A stretch of DNA of 64,000 bases from Myrica gale (Eukaryota; Streptophyta; Magnoliopsida; Fagales; Myricaceae), in contig OZ005610.1 of assembly GCA_963930655.1 (NCBI GenBank), positions 873,001 to 937,000 on the forward strand, written 5' to 3'. The notes under the pieces were generated by a model, which saw only the letters and a program-made list of their open reading frames with translations, had not been told where the DNA came from and searched no databases. The translations under genes were made by a program, and so were the position numbers. This document shows, piece by piece, positions 48,901-61,474 of this stretch; the stretch's first letter is position 1; each line of letters starts with the position of its first letter.

Positions 48901-51900
48901 ATTTCGAAATCTTCCTCCACAAACAAGGCTGGCCATATTTGGCTCCACAGAGCCAACGAGAGAGAGAGACAGAAAGTTGGGCAATGGGTATTGATGACGA
49001 CCCACCATCAATTATTACCCTCAAGTCAATGCAAAAATTGCCGGTTATAAGCAAACCGAGGCATGGACTCGAATGTACACAACAAAAGCACTGGCATGAG
49101 ATTGGGCCTTAATGGCTAAGGTTCTGGCTAGAGTCCTCGTCGATAATTCGAACGACCGCAAATATGACGTAAGCAAATCCATTTGCTTTGGGCCGGAGAA
49201 GTGGCTGTGGGTTTGGGACAGTCCCAAATTCTCAGTAAAGCAGTGTGGATTGTGGAGACGGGCTGGGGGTATAATATTGGTTGTCTGATGACCGATGAGG
49301 GGCCGGAATATTAGATGAAATTGGGTTGGGCCAAGCCCTTGGAAAGAGACAAAAGGCCAAGAAAAAGGCCCATCAGTACTGGACCAAACACATACACCGC
49401 ATAAACAAGAAGTAACAACGTATTTTGGGAATATCGTCCGAATTGTTTTGATTTACAGTACGAAATCAATTCATTCTTAATTATTGAATTCAAAGCACAG
49501 TATTTTCTGTTTAAATCTATAGAAAATTTGGGAATATCGTAAAAATTGAGGTGAAATAGAGTTTTTAAATGTTTTTTTAGAAAATAGTGAAAAAATAAAT
49601 AGAATTTTATGAGAGTAGGCGAACAAATTGAAGAGAAAGAGAAATATGATTTGAATGAATTTTTTTATGTAGATTATAATAAAAATAGATCATTTAAATG
49701 AGGAAAAGATATTATTTTAAATTATTTTATTTGACTAAAATTTTATTTTCAAATATGCTTCAACTCTTTCTTTAAAAAAAAAGGAAAGAAAAAGGCAAAG
49801 TCTTTCTTCAACCAAAATAAATGGTCATTTGCGTAATTACTTGTAAATTAAGTGATTGAAGAGTCTTCAAAGGCAAAGTTGTTCGCGACATTTAAATAAT
49901 ACGCGAAAGATAAGATCGTAATTCTACTTACCTTCTGTGTATTGGAAATAGATGAAAGAGGGAGTTTCTTTCCTTATGACGTAAACAAGGTTTTTTATCT
50001 TCAACAATCGGAATTTAACCCCATACGGAAGATTGTCATATAATTAAAAGAAAATAAAAAAGAAAACCATCTTATCTTCGCGGCGATAGAACGTCAGTTT
50101 CCTCTCTTGATGTAATTAATTATTTTTTTCCTTTTTTTGGTTAATTTTCTACGGCGGAATACCCAGTTATGACAGGGACACCAAATTCTGTCAAGTCCCC
50201 ATCTAGTTCCAGTCGAAACAGCCTCAGAATTCGCATCAAACTAGAAGCTAATTATGACAAGGCATGGCTTGTTATTTTTTCTTTTCTTTTCTTTTTTTTC
50301 TAAGGGGAACACGCTGGCCCTTGCTTGTTCCTTATTCTATATTAATATTTCCTATCGTTTGAGACTTGTTATTTATTCTATTTGAGACTTTGTTATTTAT
50401 TTTATTTGAGAGATGATTTTTAATAAATATTATAATAATAATAAATTATATAATATAATTTTTAATATTAATCTCAAATAATTAATTCGAGTTCAAACAT
50501 AAAACTAAAATTATAGAAATTGTATCTTTATAAATATTAAAAAAAAGCATTTTTTACCTATAAATTATAATAAGTTTTGTATTTTAGAAATTTTATCTTT
50601 ATAAATATTAAAAAAAGCATTTTTTATCAAATTAATTTTACAAAAAATGACTATTATAACTTTAAATACAACTATGATTTACCAAGAAAAAGCATATATA
50701 ATGATTTACGTAATTAAAATCCTCAATAGTCAAATACTGAGACTCGATTGGCCTTGTCATGTCTGACTTGTCATGATGTGTGAGAGAGTGAGGGTGGGGG
50801 AGGGGGGGGGGGACGTAGTTTTTAGTGCGAAGAGGGAGATCGAGTTGTCTCCTTCGGAGCAGGTCACAATTTTTAATGTAGGGAAGTGAGGGTACTTTGC
50901 TGCTTACTTTTTGGGGCATTGAAATGAGAATTGTTTAGAGCCTTTATGGGGACAGACATATCTGGCAAAGAGATTTGGTTCAATTAGATTAGAAAAGTAA
51001 ATGGTACATGAAGTTAGAAGTAATGATTTATATATTGCCCAACAAGCCACTGAAAGCGAAATCAAAGTCCACTCAGCTCATCTACTTATTTTTCTTCTTT
51101 TTTTCTTTTTAACAAATTATATATTGGGCTGTTTGGATCGGGGGAAAGAAACTGGAATATGCTTATATTAATTACACTAATAAAATACCAGAGATTCTAC
51201 TTAACTTTAGAGATTATGTGGTGTTCGATTAATAGTGCAGCATAATAGTGCACTATCATGGCATATGCGGGACTCCTCATCAGCCTCCCCTTGTGTTTGT
51301 CCGCCATCTGTTTCTCTCCCCCACTAATCATGGCAATGGCATAGGATAAAACAATTACACAAATTTTTTTCTAAATTAAAACATTGTCGTTTTCATTTTC
51401 TGTTCATAATAAACTCAACTACCCTATAGAGTTGTAAAGGAGGGCCATGAAAAAAATTATAAAATAAAAAACAAAAGAGAGAAGCGAGGGTATTTATGCG
51501 TTATAATCATTCAGCAGAGGCATATCCAAAATATGGAATAACTTAGGCTCGAGAACCGAAAGTACAAGACTGTTGCTTCTTTTTTTTCTCGAACTAGTTT
51601 ATGTCGAAGTCGTTGTCATGTTGACTCAGCGCCTAGTCAAGCTTAGAAGTTAAGAGGCAATGACTAAATATTTTTCCATAAATTTTTAATCAACTCAAAA
51701 CGGAGTGTGATCGAAAGGTTTTATGTACATGAAATCTTAAGGATCCACGTTGATTTTTTAAGGATGTTGTGGCGTTGTAAAATAAGTCTGAATTAGTCAA
51801 TAATTAGCTTAATATAAGCTTTTGTGATGCTTTTATGTGCAGTAAGCGAGATGGGGGATCAGTTAGGTGATGTTAAGACATATTCCATTCTTGTTCTTTT

Positions 51901-52063
51901 ATCTTGATGTAAACGACACTTTCAGAAAACAATGTAAAGAGAGAGTTTGTATCAAAATTAACTCTACGATTATCCGATTCTCGGTTCTCTTATTATTTTT
52001 ATTGGGTCCAAACATGTACTTATGATTAATCTTTTAGATTGAGTGATGTTTATGTATGCTATA
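45901..52063. other. Long AT-rich intergenic region
   Basis: I see no gene with a recognisable domain in about 6 kb. Homopolymer G-runs of about 10-16 bases occur near 48397-48412, 48726-48741 and 50802-50812, and a TA run at about 48057-48074. Stretches around 49490-49760 and 50340-50650 are extremely AT-rich and may be eroded MITEs. The phrase GGGCTGTTTGGATCGGGGG near 51126 resembles a Tourist-type terminus, but I found no partner end. Confidence 0.4.
47191..47397 (-). other. Short hydrophobic open frame, doubtful gene
   Basis: A 68-codon frame beginning MDYGFLLLISLTTYI and ending RPVSQKIK has two hydrophobic stretches (about residues 4-15 and 28-50), so it could encode a small two-helix membrane protein or be a remnant of a larger gene. 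The composition is less AT-biased than its surroundings, which is the only reason to list it. I do not recognise it and see no neighbouring exon. Confidence 0.2.
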
Positions 52064-54990
52064 TTACGAGTACACGAGCCAATCAAGACTGCTGTCATAG
52101 TGCACAACTTGGTTGACAACGCTGAGTGAGTTTCCTTTCACAATGATCTCAGCAATGAGCAACTCCTCAGCCATAGAGAAAGTCAATCTAGCAGCACGGG
52201 CTTCACCCTTTAAAGGGTCTGAGCCAGAGCTTTTGCGAACCCAGCTTTTCAGGATGTTCCCCTTAAAATTCTTGCAGACAGCTGCTACACAGAGGACGTT
52301 CTGCTGGACAAAAATATCAAAGTTAATTTTCAAGAAACCCTCTATTGGAGGTTGTCATTCCACCACGCTATTAGTGTCCTCATGCTCCCACGCTCGACAA
52401 TGAGCTGCAAATATGTGTCTGATGGACTGGTTTATCACAGAGAGCTTCAGACTGTGCCCTTCATGAACTATTTTATTACGCATATGCCAGAAGGAATTCA
52501 ACGTAATAGCTACTACCAACATCAAGGAAGGCCACCTAGCTTGATCTTGCGGCGAGAGATTCTTGTTGTCCAAAACAAATTGCATCCATTGCGAAATAGT
52601 GACTTGAGTAAATCCCTCAGTGCGCATAGGCCAAGGACCATTCCACCATACTAAGGGGGCGTTTGTTTGCCGAAATTTCGAGGAATATTCTCAAAATTTT
52701 GGGAATCTTGTGGGGTTTGTAATTTTTTGGAGTTTGTGAAAAGATGTTATAATTTTAAAGTTTATTAAATTTTTTTTGAAAATTTTAAGGTTGTAATAAA
52801 AAATAATGATGGCATTGTTACTTTTTTATTTTTTATTCTTTTTTAACCGCCGAAATGCTTTATGTCTTTTGATTGTTAATTTGTTTTTTAACCGCCCACG
52901 TGCATTGTCTTTTTCATTGTTAGTTTTTTTTTTTATCTTTTTTAACCGCCCACGTGTCGTTGTATTGTTCAGACGAGCCATTTTTTTTGCTTTCAGCCTT
53001 AGGCGCCATTCCGCATTTTCGCTTTTTATTTTTTTATTTTTATCTTCTTGGTTTACGAGCCAACACGGTTGTCTTCAGTCCTAACAACTTTTTTGTATTT
53101 GCTGAAGCAGCTGTCGTATTTGCTGCACTGCTATCAGGTGCACTGCTCAAAATGTTTGAATCTAACCACGTTTGTTTTGCTCGAAATTTCGAGCAAACAA
53201 ACGCCCCCTAAAGAGCTAATCAAACAGCATAGAAATAAGTGCTCATAAGTCTTTCATGTTGATGACAAAAGTGTCATCCCATTATATGCAGATCATGACC
53301 TTGATAGAACCTGACAACATTCCAGTGCAAAGGAAGGGCTTGCACTGCGATTTTTCACAATAGAAATTTCAGGCGGTGCTGCATCTTTAATCACCAAATA
53401 GTTTTCCACTCCTGAGATGATAAAGCTCTTGTATCTTAGAACCTACCTTGTTGATTGAACATGTAGGCGTCCTTAACCGAAAAGGTGACTTTTGGATTTA
53501 AAAGCCAATGTGGGACAACATTTCGGTGGGGTAATTGCAGGGGTATGTTCAAAATAGCCTCGGCTGATGGTTCTTCAAAAAGGTATCTGATCATGTCTTC
53601 ATTCCAACAATTAGCAACATCATTAATCAAATCAGAGACCCGATTAATTCAACGATCCATCACTGAACCCATCTTCAAACGAGAGATAAAACTAGGGATG
53701 CTCGTAACCCACGAATCGCACCACATGTTAATATAAGAACCTCCACGTATTCCCCAACAAAAACCTGCAACAACTAAATCTCTAGTTTTCATAATGTTTT
53801 GTCATACCCATGAGGCCCCAGAGGTCCCACGGGCATGCAACAAATTTTTTCCTTGGCAATATTTCGCTTCCATGGCTTGAACCCAAAGACATTGTTTCTT
53901 TGACATCATCTTCCAACCTCTTTTGGCCACCAGAGCGCGGTTCAGATCTTTCATTCTGTGTAGCCCAATTCCTCTTGCCATCTTGGGTTTGCAAATGTTC
54001 TCCCACTCTTTTTCGGGTGGAAGTGACTATTCTCATCCATGAAACCCCACCAAATTTTTTTAATCATCATATCAAGCTGCCTGCACACTCTCTTAGGCAA
54101 AACAGAAGATTGACATGTGGTAGGAAGGGATTGCGGCAGCTACTAACTGAATGAGGACCGTGCGTCCAGCTTGTGACAAGGTTCGGGTCTTCCATCCAGC
54201 CAATCGATTGATCACTCGCTCTTGTACTTCCCGACATGCTTGGGTCTTTGAGCTTGGGACATAAAGAGGAAACCCAAGGTATTTACTGGCCACCATGGCC
54301 TGTTGAGTTTGTAGAATTCGTGCAAAATATTCTCTACATGGTTGAGGCAAATTTTTGCTAAAGTGCATAAAAGACTTTGATGGATTTATCACCTGCCCAG
54401 ACCAATCAGCAAAGAGACGCATGCATCGTTGAAGTTGCCGCACCTCTCCTTCGTTGGCTCGGTTGAATAACATTATGTCGTCTGCAAACAACAAGTGAGT
54501 GATGGCAGGCGCATTACGAGCTATCTTAATACCATTTAAGGTACCCATATCTTCTTCCCTGCGTATTATTCGGGTTAGCACTTCAGTAATCAACACAAAT
54601 AAAAAAGGAGAAAGAGGATCTCCCTGACGAATCCCGCAAGAAGGTTGAAAAAAGTCAAACGGTGTCTCATTCAACAACACTGAAAAAGAGACCGTGGAGA
54701 GGCATTAATAGATCCAATGCCACCATTTTTCATTAAATCCAAAGCATCGTAGGACTTACAGTAAAAAACTTCAATTAAATTTGTCATAAGACTTGGCCAT
54801 ATCCAGCTTCACATCAATTAATCCCCCCCTCCCCGACTTTCGTTTGAGTGTCTGCATAATCTCATGAACCAACACTAAATTATCTTGGATAATTCGGGTA
54901 GGAACAAAGGCGTTCTAATTAGGAGCCACCAACTTATGCAGCACCCACTTCAATCTAGAAGCAAAAATTTAGGATATGATCTTAACCCTT
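52064..54990 (-). pseudogene. Decayed plant LINE (L1-type) with broken ORF2
   Basis: Read from high to low coordinates, remnants follow ORF2 order. The reverse transcriptase (54680-54093) has GIRQGDPLSPFLFVL and the catalytic LLFADDIMLF motif, preceded by decayed upstream parts to about 54990. The connecting region has ILNIPLQLPHRNV and TFSVKDAY (53630-53436). Next comes a segment with SFWHMRNKIVHEG (about 52480) and then a partial RNase H domain (52333-52064; KINFDIFV, GEARAARL). Several frameshifts and stops separate the parts, and a 554-bp MITE interrupts it at 52655-53208. No endonuclease, tail or target duplication was recognised, so both ends are approximate. It is not functional. Confidence 0.85.
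52655..53208. mobile_element. MITE (probable PIF/Harbinger), 554 bp, inserted in the LINE
   Basis: The ends are perfect 16-bp inverted repeats: GGGGGCGTTTGTTTGC on the left and its exact complement on the right. Just inside, both ends carry the self-complementary word CGAAATTTCG. TAA occurs at 52652-52654 and again at 53209-53211, fitting the TWA duplication of PIF/Harbinger elements. The interior is T-rich with several CCGCC(C)ACGTG words and yields only spurious phenylalanine-rich frames. It splits the LINE between its connecting and RNase H regions, so it arrived later. Confidence 0.88.
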
Positions 54991-56773
54991 GAAAAGTAGC
55001 CTCGCTAATTAAGTGGTTTATTCAAAAGTCCCCCCCCCCTCCTCCTCTTGATAGAGCGTAAACAAGATATTTCAGAAGATATGTGAAGGGTTTCTCCTTT
55101 GGGAGCAGCTGAGTTCATTTTAGTGGAAACATATGTAAGACTATTTCATTGTTGTTGATGCACCGAGAAAAACTGAAGAAAAATTGACAAGATTCACCAG
55201 TCACAAATGCCGAATCTTGTGAAATTGAACTAGTGGTGGTAGTAGCACCAATAAACTGCAGATAGATCTGTAATTTTTGCAATTGCAAGGTGATTCATTG
55301 GTAAGTAATTCGAAAGAACAATATATGATTAAACTGTAGTACGTTTCCTGTGGCTGTAAAGCTTTTGATCCGAGTACGTTTCCTATGTATGTTTCTCTCC
55401 ATGATCAGGTGGTATATATCCCATCTAGTGGTTTAGCTTCGAAGTTTGCATTCGGTAGAAATTGCCATCTGGTGCAATTCTTGTAGGCATCATAATCTTG
55501 GGTTTGGTAAAGGGCTCACACGTGAGGGATATGTCAAAGTCTCATCTGAGACTCCTCAAACAGTGTAGACTAGAACAATGGTTTTAATAGCACAAACTTC
55601 GTGAAAAATAATCTAAATTACCTTATACCAACCAAATTTTTTATAAACGAGATTCTGTATATGACATAGGAAGACCAATAACACGAGATTAGGTAGTGAG
55701 GCAGGGTAATCAATCATTGCTCGTAGGTCTTATCCCCCCGTATCAAGCATGTTTGCTCTAGATTAAATTTTTATTTTTTTCTAGTGGGTAGGCATTTGGT
55801 CCTAATTAAAACTTTATTATCAAACTCTCAAGACGCTTGTAGATGAATCAGAAAACCACACACTTTTAGCCAATCTAGAGTAGGCTAGAGTCTCCTGGCA
55901 CAGCCTCTAGAGTAGTGATGTCAGTGCGCAGATGGATTTGGATATATTATAAAATGGGTACCCATTATTTTCTGCATAGAAAAAACAAAAGGGTACTCAT
56001 TATTTTCCACCGCCAGGAGGTTTGCAGTTTCCTACAGAGTGATTGTTAAAATAAGTGAAAAATAAGAAAAAAATTGTATTTTTGTCCCTATATAAATTGT
56101 ACAGTAATAGCCTTTTATGGTACCTTCAATGATAATAAATTAGAAATACAAATATAATCCAAAATATCTTATAATAATGATAAAATATTCTAAATATAGC
56201 TCCACTAAGGAGTAGAGGGTCCATTATTGTTTATCGGACAAGATTTGTTTGCTCTACAGGAAGAAAAATATAGGCAGGGAAAAGTCCAGGGAAAGTGATG
56301 CCCCACAAAAATCTGCAGCAGGAAAGAAGCAACGGCATCTGGGGTCATGGGCCTTCTCCAATTAATGGACTTCAAAATAAGTTATTTTATTAGATGTCCC
56401 AAGATCACACTCGTTATTTCACATTAGTGGAACTTTAAGCAATTATGCGTCGATTAATAATGGTTTCTGCAGGCTTATAGAATAGAATTTAATTAGGCTC
56501 TCTCCTTGTCTGGATAGTTATGTGAGTCCAGCACTGGAATTCTAATTAAACTGTGAATAGTGCGAGAACAAGTAAACCTACCTATGTACGTATCTTTTTT
56601 TTTCTAAGTACCTATGTACGTCTCGACTTTAACTATTTTAAACCCTTGTCCAACAGTGTACCCTTGTTGCATATATAGCTCGCAGCATTTACTGTCTTTT
56701 CCCATGAATGACCTTTTATCGTTTTTTTCATCATAATTTGCCAGACAAAAGGTGTGAGTGTGCGTACTCTCCG
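54991..56773. other. Intergenic sequence upstream of the zinc-finger gene
   Basis: No gene or bounded element was recognised. The last few hundred bases should hold the promoter and leader of the gene starting at 56774; an in-frame ATG at 56708 (22 codons upstream) lies in what is probably its leader. Confidence 0.4.
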
Positions 56774-57601
56774 ATGGAACCAACAAAGGACGAGCCCTGT
56801 CCGTCTAATACTCCGAGCAGCTTCCCTGCTCAAGAGGTTCCGCCATGTCCGAATACACCTCTGCAACACCCGGAAGAAAACACGCAGGGAGTTGTTGAAG
56901 AAGACGAAGGAGAAAACGCGACAAAGCCGGATATCCTTCTAGATCTGAATCTCTCTAGCGAGGATGTAGATCGTGGGTTCGATGCAGAACTCAATCTCAT
57001 TGATTGCTTGGACGTGGGTTCATCTCAGGCTCCATCAGAAACCCCCCAAGCTTCTTATGCCGAGCCACGAGTTTTCTCGTGCAACTATTGCCAAAGAAAA
57101 TTCTACAGTTCACAAGCACTTGGAGGACACCAAAATGCCCACAAAAGAGAGAGGACTTTGGCAAAGAGAGGTCAAAAGATGGGGGCGCACATCGTGGCCT
57201 CAGCAGCAGCTTTCGGCCATTCCCTCCACCACTACCACCACTACTCGAGCATGGCTGCTCTTCCTCTTCATGGTGCTTATAACAGATCCCTCGGCCTTCA
57301 AGCGCATTCAGCGATCCAAAAGCCTTGTCACAGATCATCTTCTGGTGGGTTCTATGCACCTCACAGCTGGTCAAAACCCCTCATTAACCAGCAACCAGCA
57401 GTTGGGAAGCTAGGAGTTGAGAATTTTCATGCAACAATAGGATCACAGTCGCGAGGCGGTGTTGGTAGATTTGGATTGGTAAGAACGATGAACGGTTCTC
57501 CAGCCAACGAAGAACTCGGTGGATTTTGGTTCCCAGGTAGTAGTCTTTGCTGGACTAGTCAAGAGGAAGGGAAGAAGCTCGACTTGTCTCTCAAGCTTTA
57601 A
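56774..57601 (+). CDS. Single C2H2 zinc-finger (QALGGH) protein with EAR motifs, ZFP3/4-like
   Basis: Plant nuclear DNA-binding protein of the ZFP1/3/4/7 type; relatives act as repressors in hormone (ABA, light) and organ development pathways. It is intronless, 275 residues from the ATG at 56774. One zinc finger: FSCNYC, Cys103 and Cys106, then SQALGGH His119 and AHKRER His123, with the plant-specific QALGGH helix. Two EAR-type repression motifs, LDLNL at 56-60 and LDLSLKL at the very C-terminus, suggest TOPLESS recruitment. The region between is Ser/His/Gly-rich with a HHYHHY cluster. The frame is open to an ATG 22 codons upstream (56708), but the start at 56774 has the better context (CCGATGGA) and begins with the acidic N-terminus usual for the family. 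The exact orthologue is not determined. Confidence 0.9.
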   Translation: MEPTKDEPCPSNTPSSFPAQEVPPCPNTPLQHPEENTQGVVEEDEGENATKPDILLDLNLSSEDVDRGFDAELNLIDCLDVGSSQAPSETPQASYAEPRVFSCNYCQRKFYSSQALGGHQNAHKRERTLAKRGQKMGAHIVASAAAFGHSLHHYHHYSSMAALPLHGAYNRSLGLQAHSAIQKPCHRSSSGGFYAPHSWSKPLINQQPAVGKLGVENFHATIGSQSRGGVGRFGLVRTMNGSPANEELGGFWFPGSSLCWTSQEEGKKLDLSLKL

Positions 57602-59706
57602 AGCCACTTCATCATTTATTATCTTCTTGCATTTTCACTTTGTTTCTAGTCGGAAGTTTGTTCAAATCTTCCCTGACAATTTGCAGTAATATACTATAGG
57701 ATTGCGTACTAGAATGAAAATTTTCCCTTTTCTGTATGTTTTTTTACTGGAAGTTATCAAATTAACTCTTCCTTCACCTTCAAGTCTGAAGGATGACAAT
57801 ATATTTTACCCATTTAAGATCGGATCATTTGTTTCTCTGACGACTTATAGGTCTCCACACTTGAGTGAAAAGGGAGATTGAAGTAGAACTAAAAACTGTA
57901 CTAATGAGGAGATAATTTCTCCGAAGTTTCGACATATATATCTAAATTGGGATCGTAACTCTAATAGTCTTACTGGGATGTACCAAATGCAGAATTTTAC
58001 CCAGTAAAATTGCCCGCCAAGCCATCTTCCAAACCTCCATTGTATCAGTCCAAAAACATAGAAATTGTGTTAATTTGGGTGCCTCAAGATCAAAGGAAAC
58101 CGTAGGATCCATGCTTGGTTGCAGAACTTCCAACGGGCGGCCGACTATTGTTTGTCTTGTTTATCAAAACCCACTTCCAACACGAAAAATTAACAACATT
58201 TTAGAATCCCTCAAATGCTGGGTCAATAAAGAAAAAAGCCATATCGCTTAAGCTGGGACAACACTTTAGAATCAAGGCTTTACAAATTGAAAAAGCTTTA
58301 ACAAACACAAGAAGGACCAATAAGAAAGAGTTCACATGAAGTTCCCACTCACAAAAAGAAAAGAAAAGAAAAGAAGAGGCTTTAAGAACATCAAAAGGCA
58401 AATAACAAAAAGATTAGACGGATTGTGTGCAGCTATCAACCAAAAAAGTTATAAGAAAAAGCAAACACAAGTCATTGGATAAACTCTAAGAACATAACTT
58501 CAATATAAATTGTTTTATTGTCCACACGTGCAAAGTTAGATAAAGACTTGCTCCACTATTATAATCTCCCCCAGGCCCCAAGTGGAGAGCATTGTTGTCC
58601 TGTATCGAGGAGCATGTAGTGGGTCACTTTCATCAAGTATATCGAAATCTAGGAAAGATTTAGTTCTATACTTATATAATGTAAAAGTCAGTCTACATCG
58701 TATCACATTTTACATGAACTTGTTTATAATATTAGGTAGTTGCTAGGCAGCTGCAAGTCATGATTAGAACCTGTCACCCTAATAAAGTAGGTTTTGCAGT
58801 GCTGGTCCTCATAAAATGTTGTATTTTTTTGTGACCCTACTTCTAGTACTAAATAATTAATCTTTCTTGATTATTGGTAAAATATCAAATCTTCTTATTG
58901 ACATGGTGCTCGAGTATATTTGTTCTTAAATGTTAAAGATCTAACACTTACTTAAGCTAGGATATGTATAGGATTCTCCTTCTTGTACGCGAGAAGAATC
59001 ATAATCTTTAAAAGCTCCTCTTTTTTCTTTAAGATAGGGCCACTTCATCTTGTAGCCGAGGAATCTTTGTAGCGGCTCCTGAGAAAGCTCCTATTTGTAA
59101 ATCCCAAGATTTGCTTTTTTGGTCGGGTTTCCAAGTATACACGACAAGGGTCTCGATATGGCCTCGAAAAGAAGGGGCTTTGCTATTGGAAATTGGTTGT
59201 TATTTCCAATGGATCATTAATTCTTTCCAATGGGATGGAAATTTTTCCACCTTGCTCGTTCATGCGCCGCCCATGGTACCATAGTACCATAGGATCTACA
59301 ACTTTTGTGATATATATATTTGGTACCGAGGGTTCGTTTTGAGCTTCTCCACTAGCTCAAAAGACAGTACGGAATCAGCAATTGAAATGGAAAAACAAAC
59401 CAATAAAAAGAGAAATTAGAACCCATTTGGTAGCTCAATTGGCAGTAGGGGCTCTAAGAGTGTGGGTTAGACCACACTCACGAGTTCAAACCACCATTTG
59501 TATAAAAAAACTTGCAACTTAAATACGAATTGATCAGTTTTTTCAGAGTTAATCGTAGCGTTGAACTCAACTAGTGCGAATATTAGACTAGGCTCATTCG
59601 AACCCGATACACGTGAAAGAGTGTCCGAATTTTTCTCGTTACCAAAAAAATTAGGCTTCTGTTCTAACGATGCAATTATCCGTGAGAAAGTGAAGTGTAA
59701 TGCAAA
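57602..59706. other. Intergenic sequence after the zinc-finger gene
   Basis: The first 150-200 bases are probably the 3' untranslated region. No coding domain was found. The block at about 58990-59330 is less AT-rich and denser in open reading than its surroundings, with a texture somewhat like organelle DNA, but I cannot identify it. A SINE-like head lies at 59422. Confidence 0.4.
59422..59500 (+). mobile_element. tRNA-derived SINE head or tRNA-like remnant
   Basis: TAGCTCAATTGG (59431-59442) is a good polymerase III A box and GAGTTCAAACC (59482-59492) an acceptable B box at tRNA-like spacing. GTGTGGGTTAGACCACAC between them forms a short stem. No complete acceptor stem or CCA-adjacent end is visible, so it is not a functional tRNA. 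Downstream body and tail not delimited. Confidence 0.42.
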
Positions 59707-60810
59707 CAGTGGCGGAGCCAAGGGGGGTCAAGCCGGGGCAGCTGCCCCCCCTTGGTTCATATATATATATATATATTTTATATGTATTTTCCTATCTATT
59801 TTATATATATAGTTTAATGTGTTGTGGTTTATAAGTCAAGTCTTTCAACATTATGGTTTTTTTATTGTTTATGTTCATTATATCTATTTTACTATAAAAA
59901 TATATTCAATACACATATTTTCTACTTATAGAGTGCTAAAATCTGGCAATATAATCTCATTGTTTTTGGGGAAAATTTATTTAGATTAGTTTGAAGAGTT
60001 GTTCAGCGGTAGAGTAGGTAGGAGAATTACATGTTGATTACTTGTCTCAAATTTCTCACATCCCATGCGTAAGAGAGAGGGAGAGAGGAGATATGGAGTT
60101 TATAAATCTTTGTTCATTTATATTTTGATTACTTAATATGCTGAACATGATAGTAACCTAGTAGACATATAAATGTTGTATATTTGAAGAGATTAGAACG
60201 TTGGTGTTTAAAGTTTTATTGTTTTTAATTTTGATTAGTGAATTGAATTGGTTGATGAATTTTCATTTTGTTTTGTTTAGATTATGGATAAGTTTTGGAT
60301 AAAAAAAAGTCAGCCAATGTGGAATCGCTTAGTACTCCTACTTTTGATGCGAATATTAGTTCGAAAAGACCTTGTCTTTTGTTTAGTCTGGATTATATTA
60401 TTCCTGACTCAAGGTTACGTAAACTCATTGAAGAATATGATGTTGGGATTGGAGATTAAATTCGTAAGGAGTATTTGATCAAAATTTCTTGTCAATCACT
60501 TGGCTTGTTGGTCATGATTTTCCTAAGAAGCAAAATGGGAAAACAATGAGGGGTTTTAGAGAGTTATGGTTCAAAACCAATAAGCAATATGAGAAAATAA
60601 TGAGGGGTTTTAGAGAGCTATGAGTCAAAAATTATGAGTAAGAATATTTTTTAAGGAGTTACAATAGTGTATTTCAATATTTTTAATGTTTTTATTCATT
60701 AGTTTTCGTTATTTTAACTCTAAAACGCCTTTTGCATTAAGTAAGAAAAAAATTTGTCATTTCGCTTTAGGAGTTTGCCCCCCTCAACTTGATTTCTGGT
60801 TCCGCCACTG
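59707..60810. mobile_element. Non-autonomous hAT element, 1104 bp, perfect 8-bp duplication
   Basis: It begins CAGTGGCGGAGCCAAGG and ends GGTTCCGCCACTG, inverted repeats of about 11-14 bp. AATGCAAA is present exactly at 59699-59706 and 60811-60818. The + strand interior near 60284-60510 encodes a decayed N-terminus like that of TTF-type zinc-finger hAT transposases: MDKFWIKKSQ, then in another frame a PDSRLRKLIEEY-like stretch, with frame changes and stops. The rest of the transposase is missing. A partial internal duplication (GAGGGGTTTTAGAGAG near 60547 and 60602) is present. It is therefore a deletion derivative that depended on a full-length relative. Confidence 0.93.
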
Positions 60811-60818
60811 AATGCAAA

Positions 60819-61399
60819 GCTACCATAATTCCAGCGGATACTGTGGAGTGGTGAGTCCATATTTGGGTTTCTTAAATATACAGCTTTACGAGTTTCTATA
60901 TATTCTCTTTTAGAGATACCGTTCACGTGTTTCTATATATTCTGATTTTAACAATACCCATGCACCATACTAACATGCTTCTCCCGTTTAAAATGGGTCG
61001 TTTAGACTAGCCGTTGAAATGTTTTCTATGCTTTTTGTCGTAATTTGGATCTCTTAAATCGTGTGGCGCTTGAGAACGTGACAACTTTAAACTCTTTTAA
61101 GGACTAAATTGAATTGATCAATAGCTCCGAGCTCAAAGGTGAATTACAATATAAGAAGCAGCTTATAGAAAATACACAGACTGATTTACGTGTGTAATTT
61201 GCCACACTTTTCATTGATGTAACAATAAAATATATAGAACATTGAATATGAGAGAATCAAGGGATGTCAGCTATACATGCACAAGTATGGAAAATAAACT
61301 ACCTTTAGGTTAGCCTATAGAAGGAAGGAAAACGACAAATGGAATTTACAAGATACTAGGCTAAACTAGAGTCACGGAAGCGTTTGAATTAAAATATGA
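60819..61399. other. Flank of the copia element, possible LTR
   Basis: There is no open coding sequence of note. As the copia element to the right is on the - strand, its 3' LTR should lie in or near this interval. A G-rich run on the - strand at 61423-61428 could be the polypurine tract that precedes it. I could not place LTR ends because the other LTR lies outside the window. Confidence 0.35.
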
Positions 61400-61474
61400 T
61401 TTCTGCAAGATATGCTCATTAGGCCCCCGCAAGATAAGCTTCCCATCAGTGACGCGGATCTTGGATCGAAGTGT

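Noticed and set aside
52806-53248. Phenylalanine-rich frames
   Set aside because: Caused by T-rich interior of the PIF/Harbinger-type MITE; present in three phases.
56973-57413. Overlapping frames within the zinc-finger gene, both strands
   Set aside because: Shadows of the real coding frame, which alone contains the C2H2 finger and EAR motifs.
59422-59500. Functional tRNA gene
   Set aside because: The A and B boxes are present, but no complete cloverleaf or acceptor stem can be drawn.
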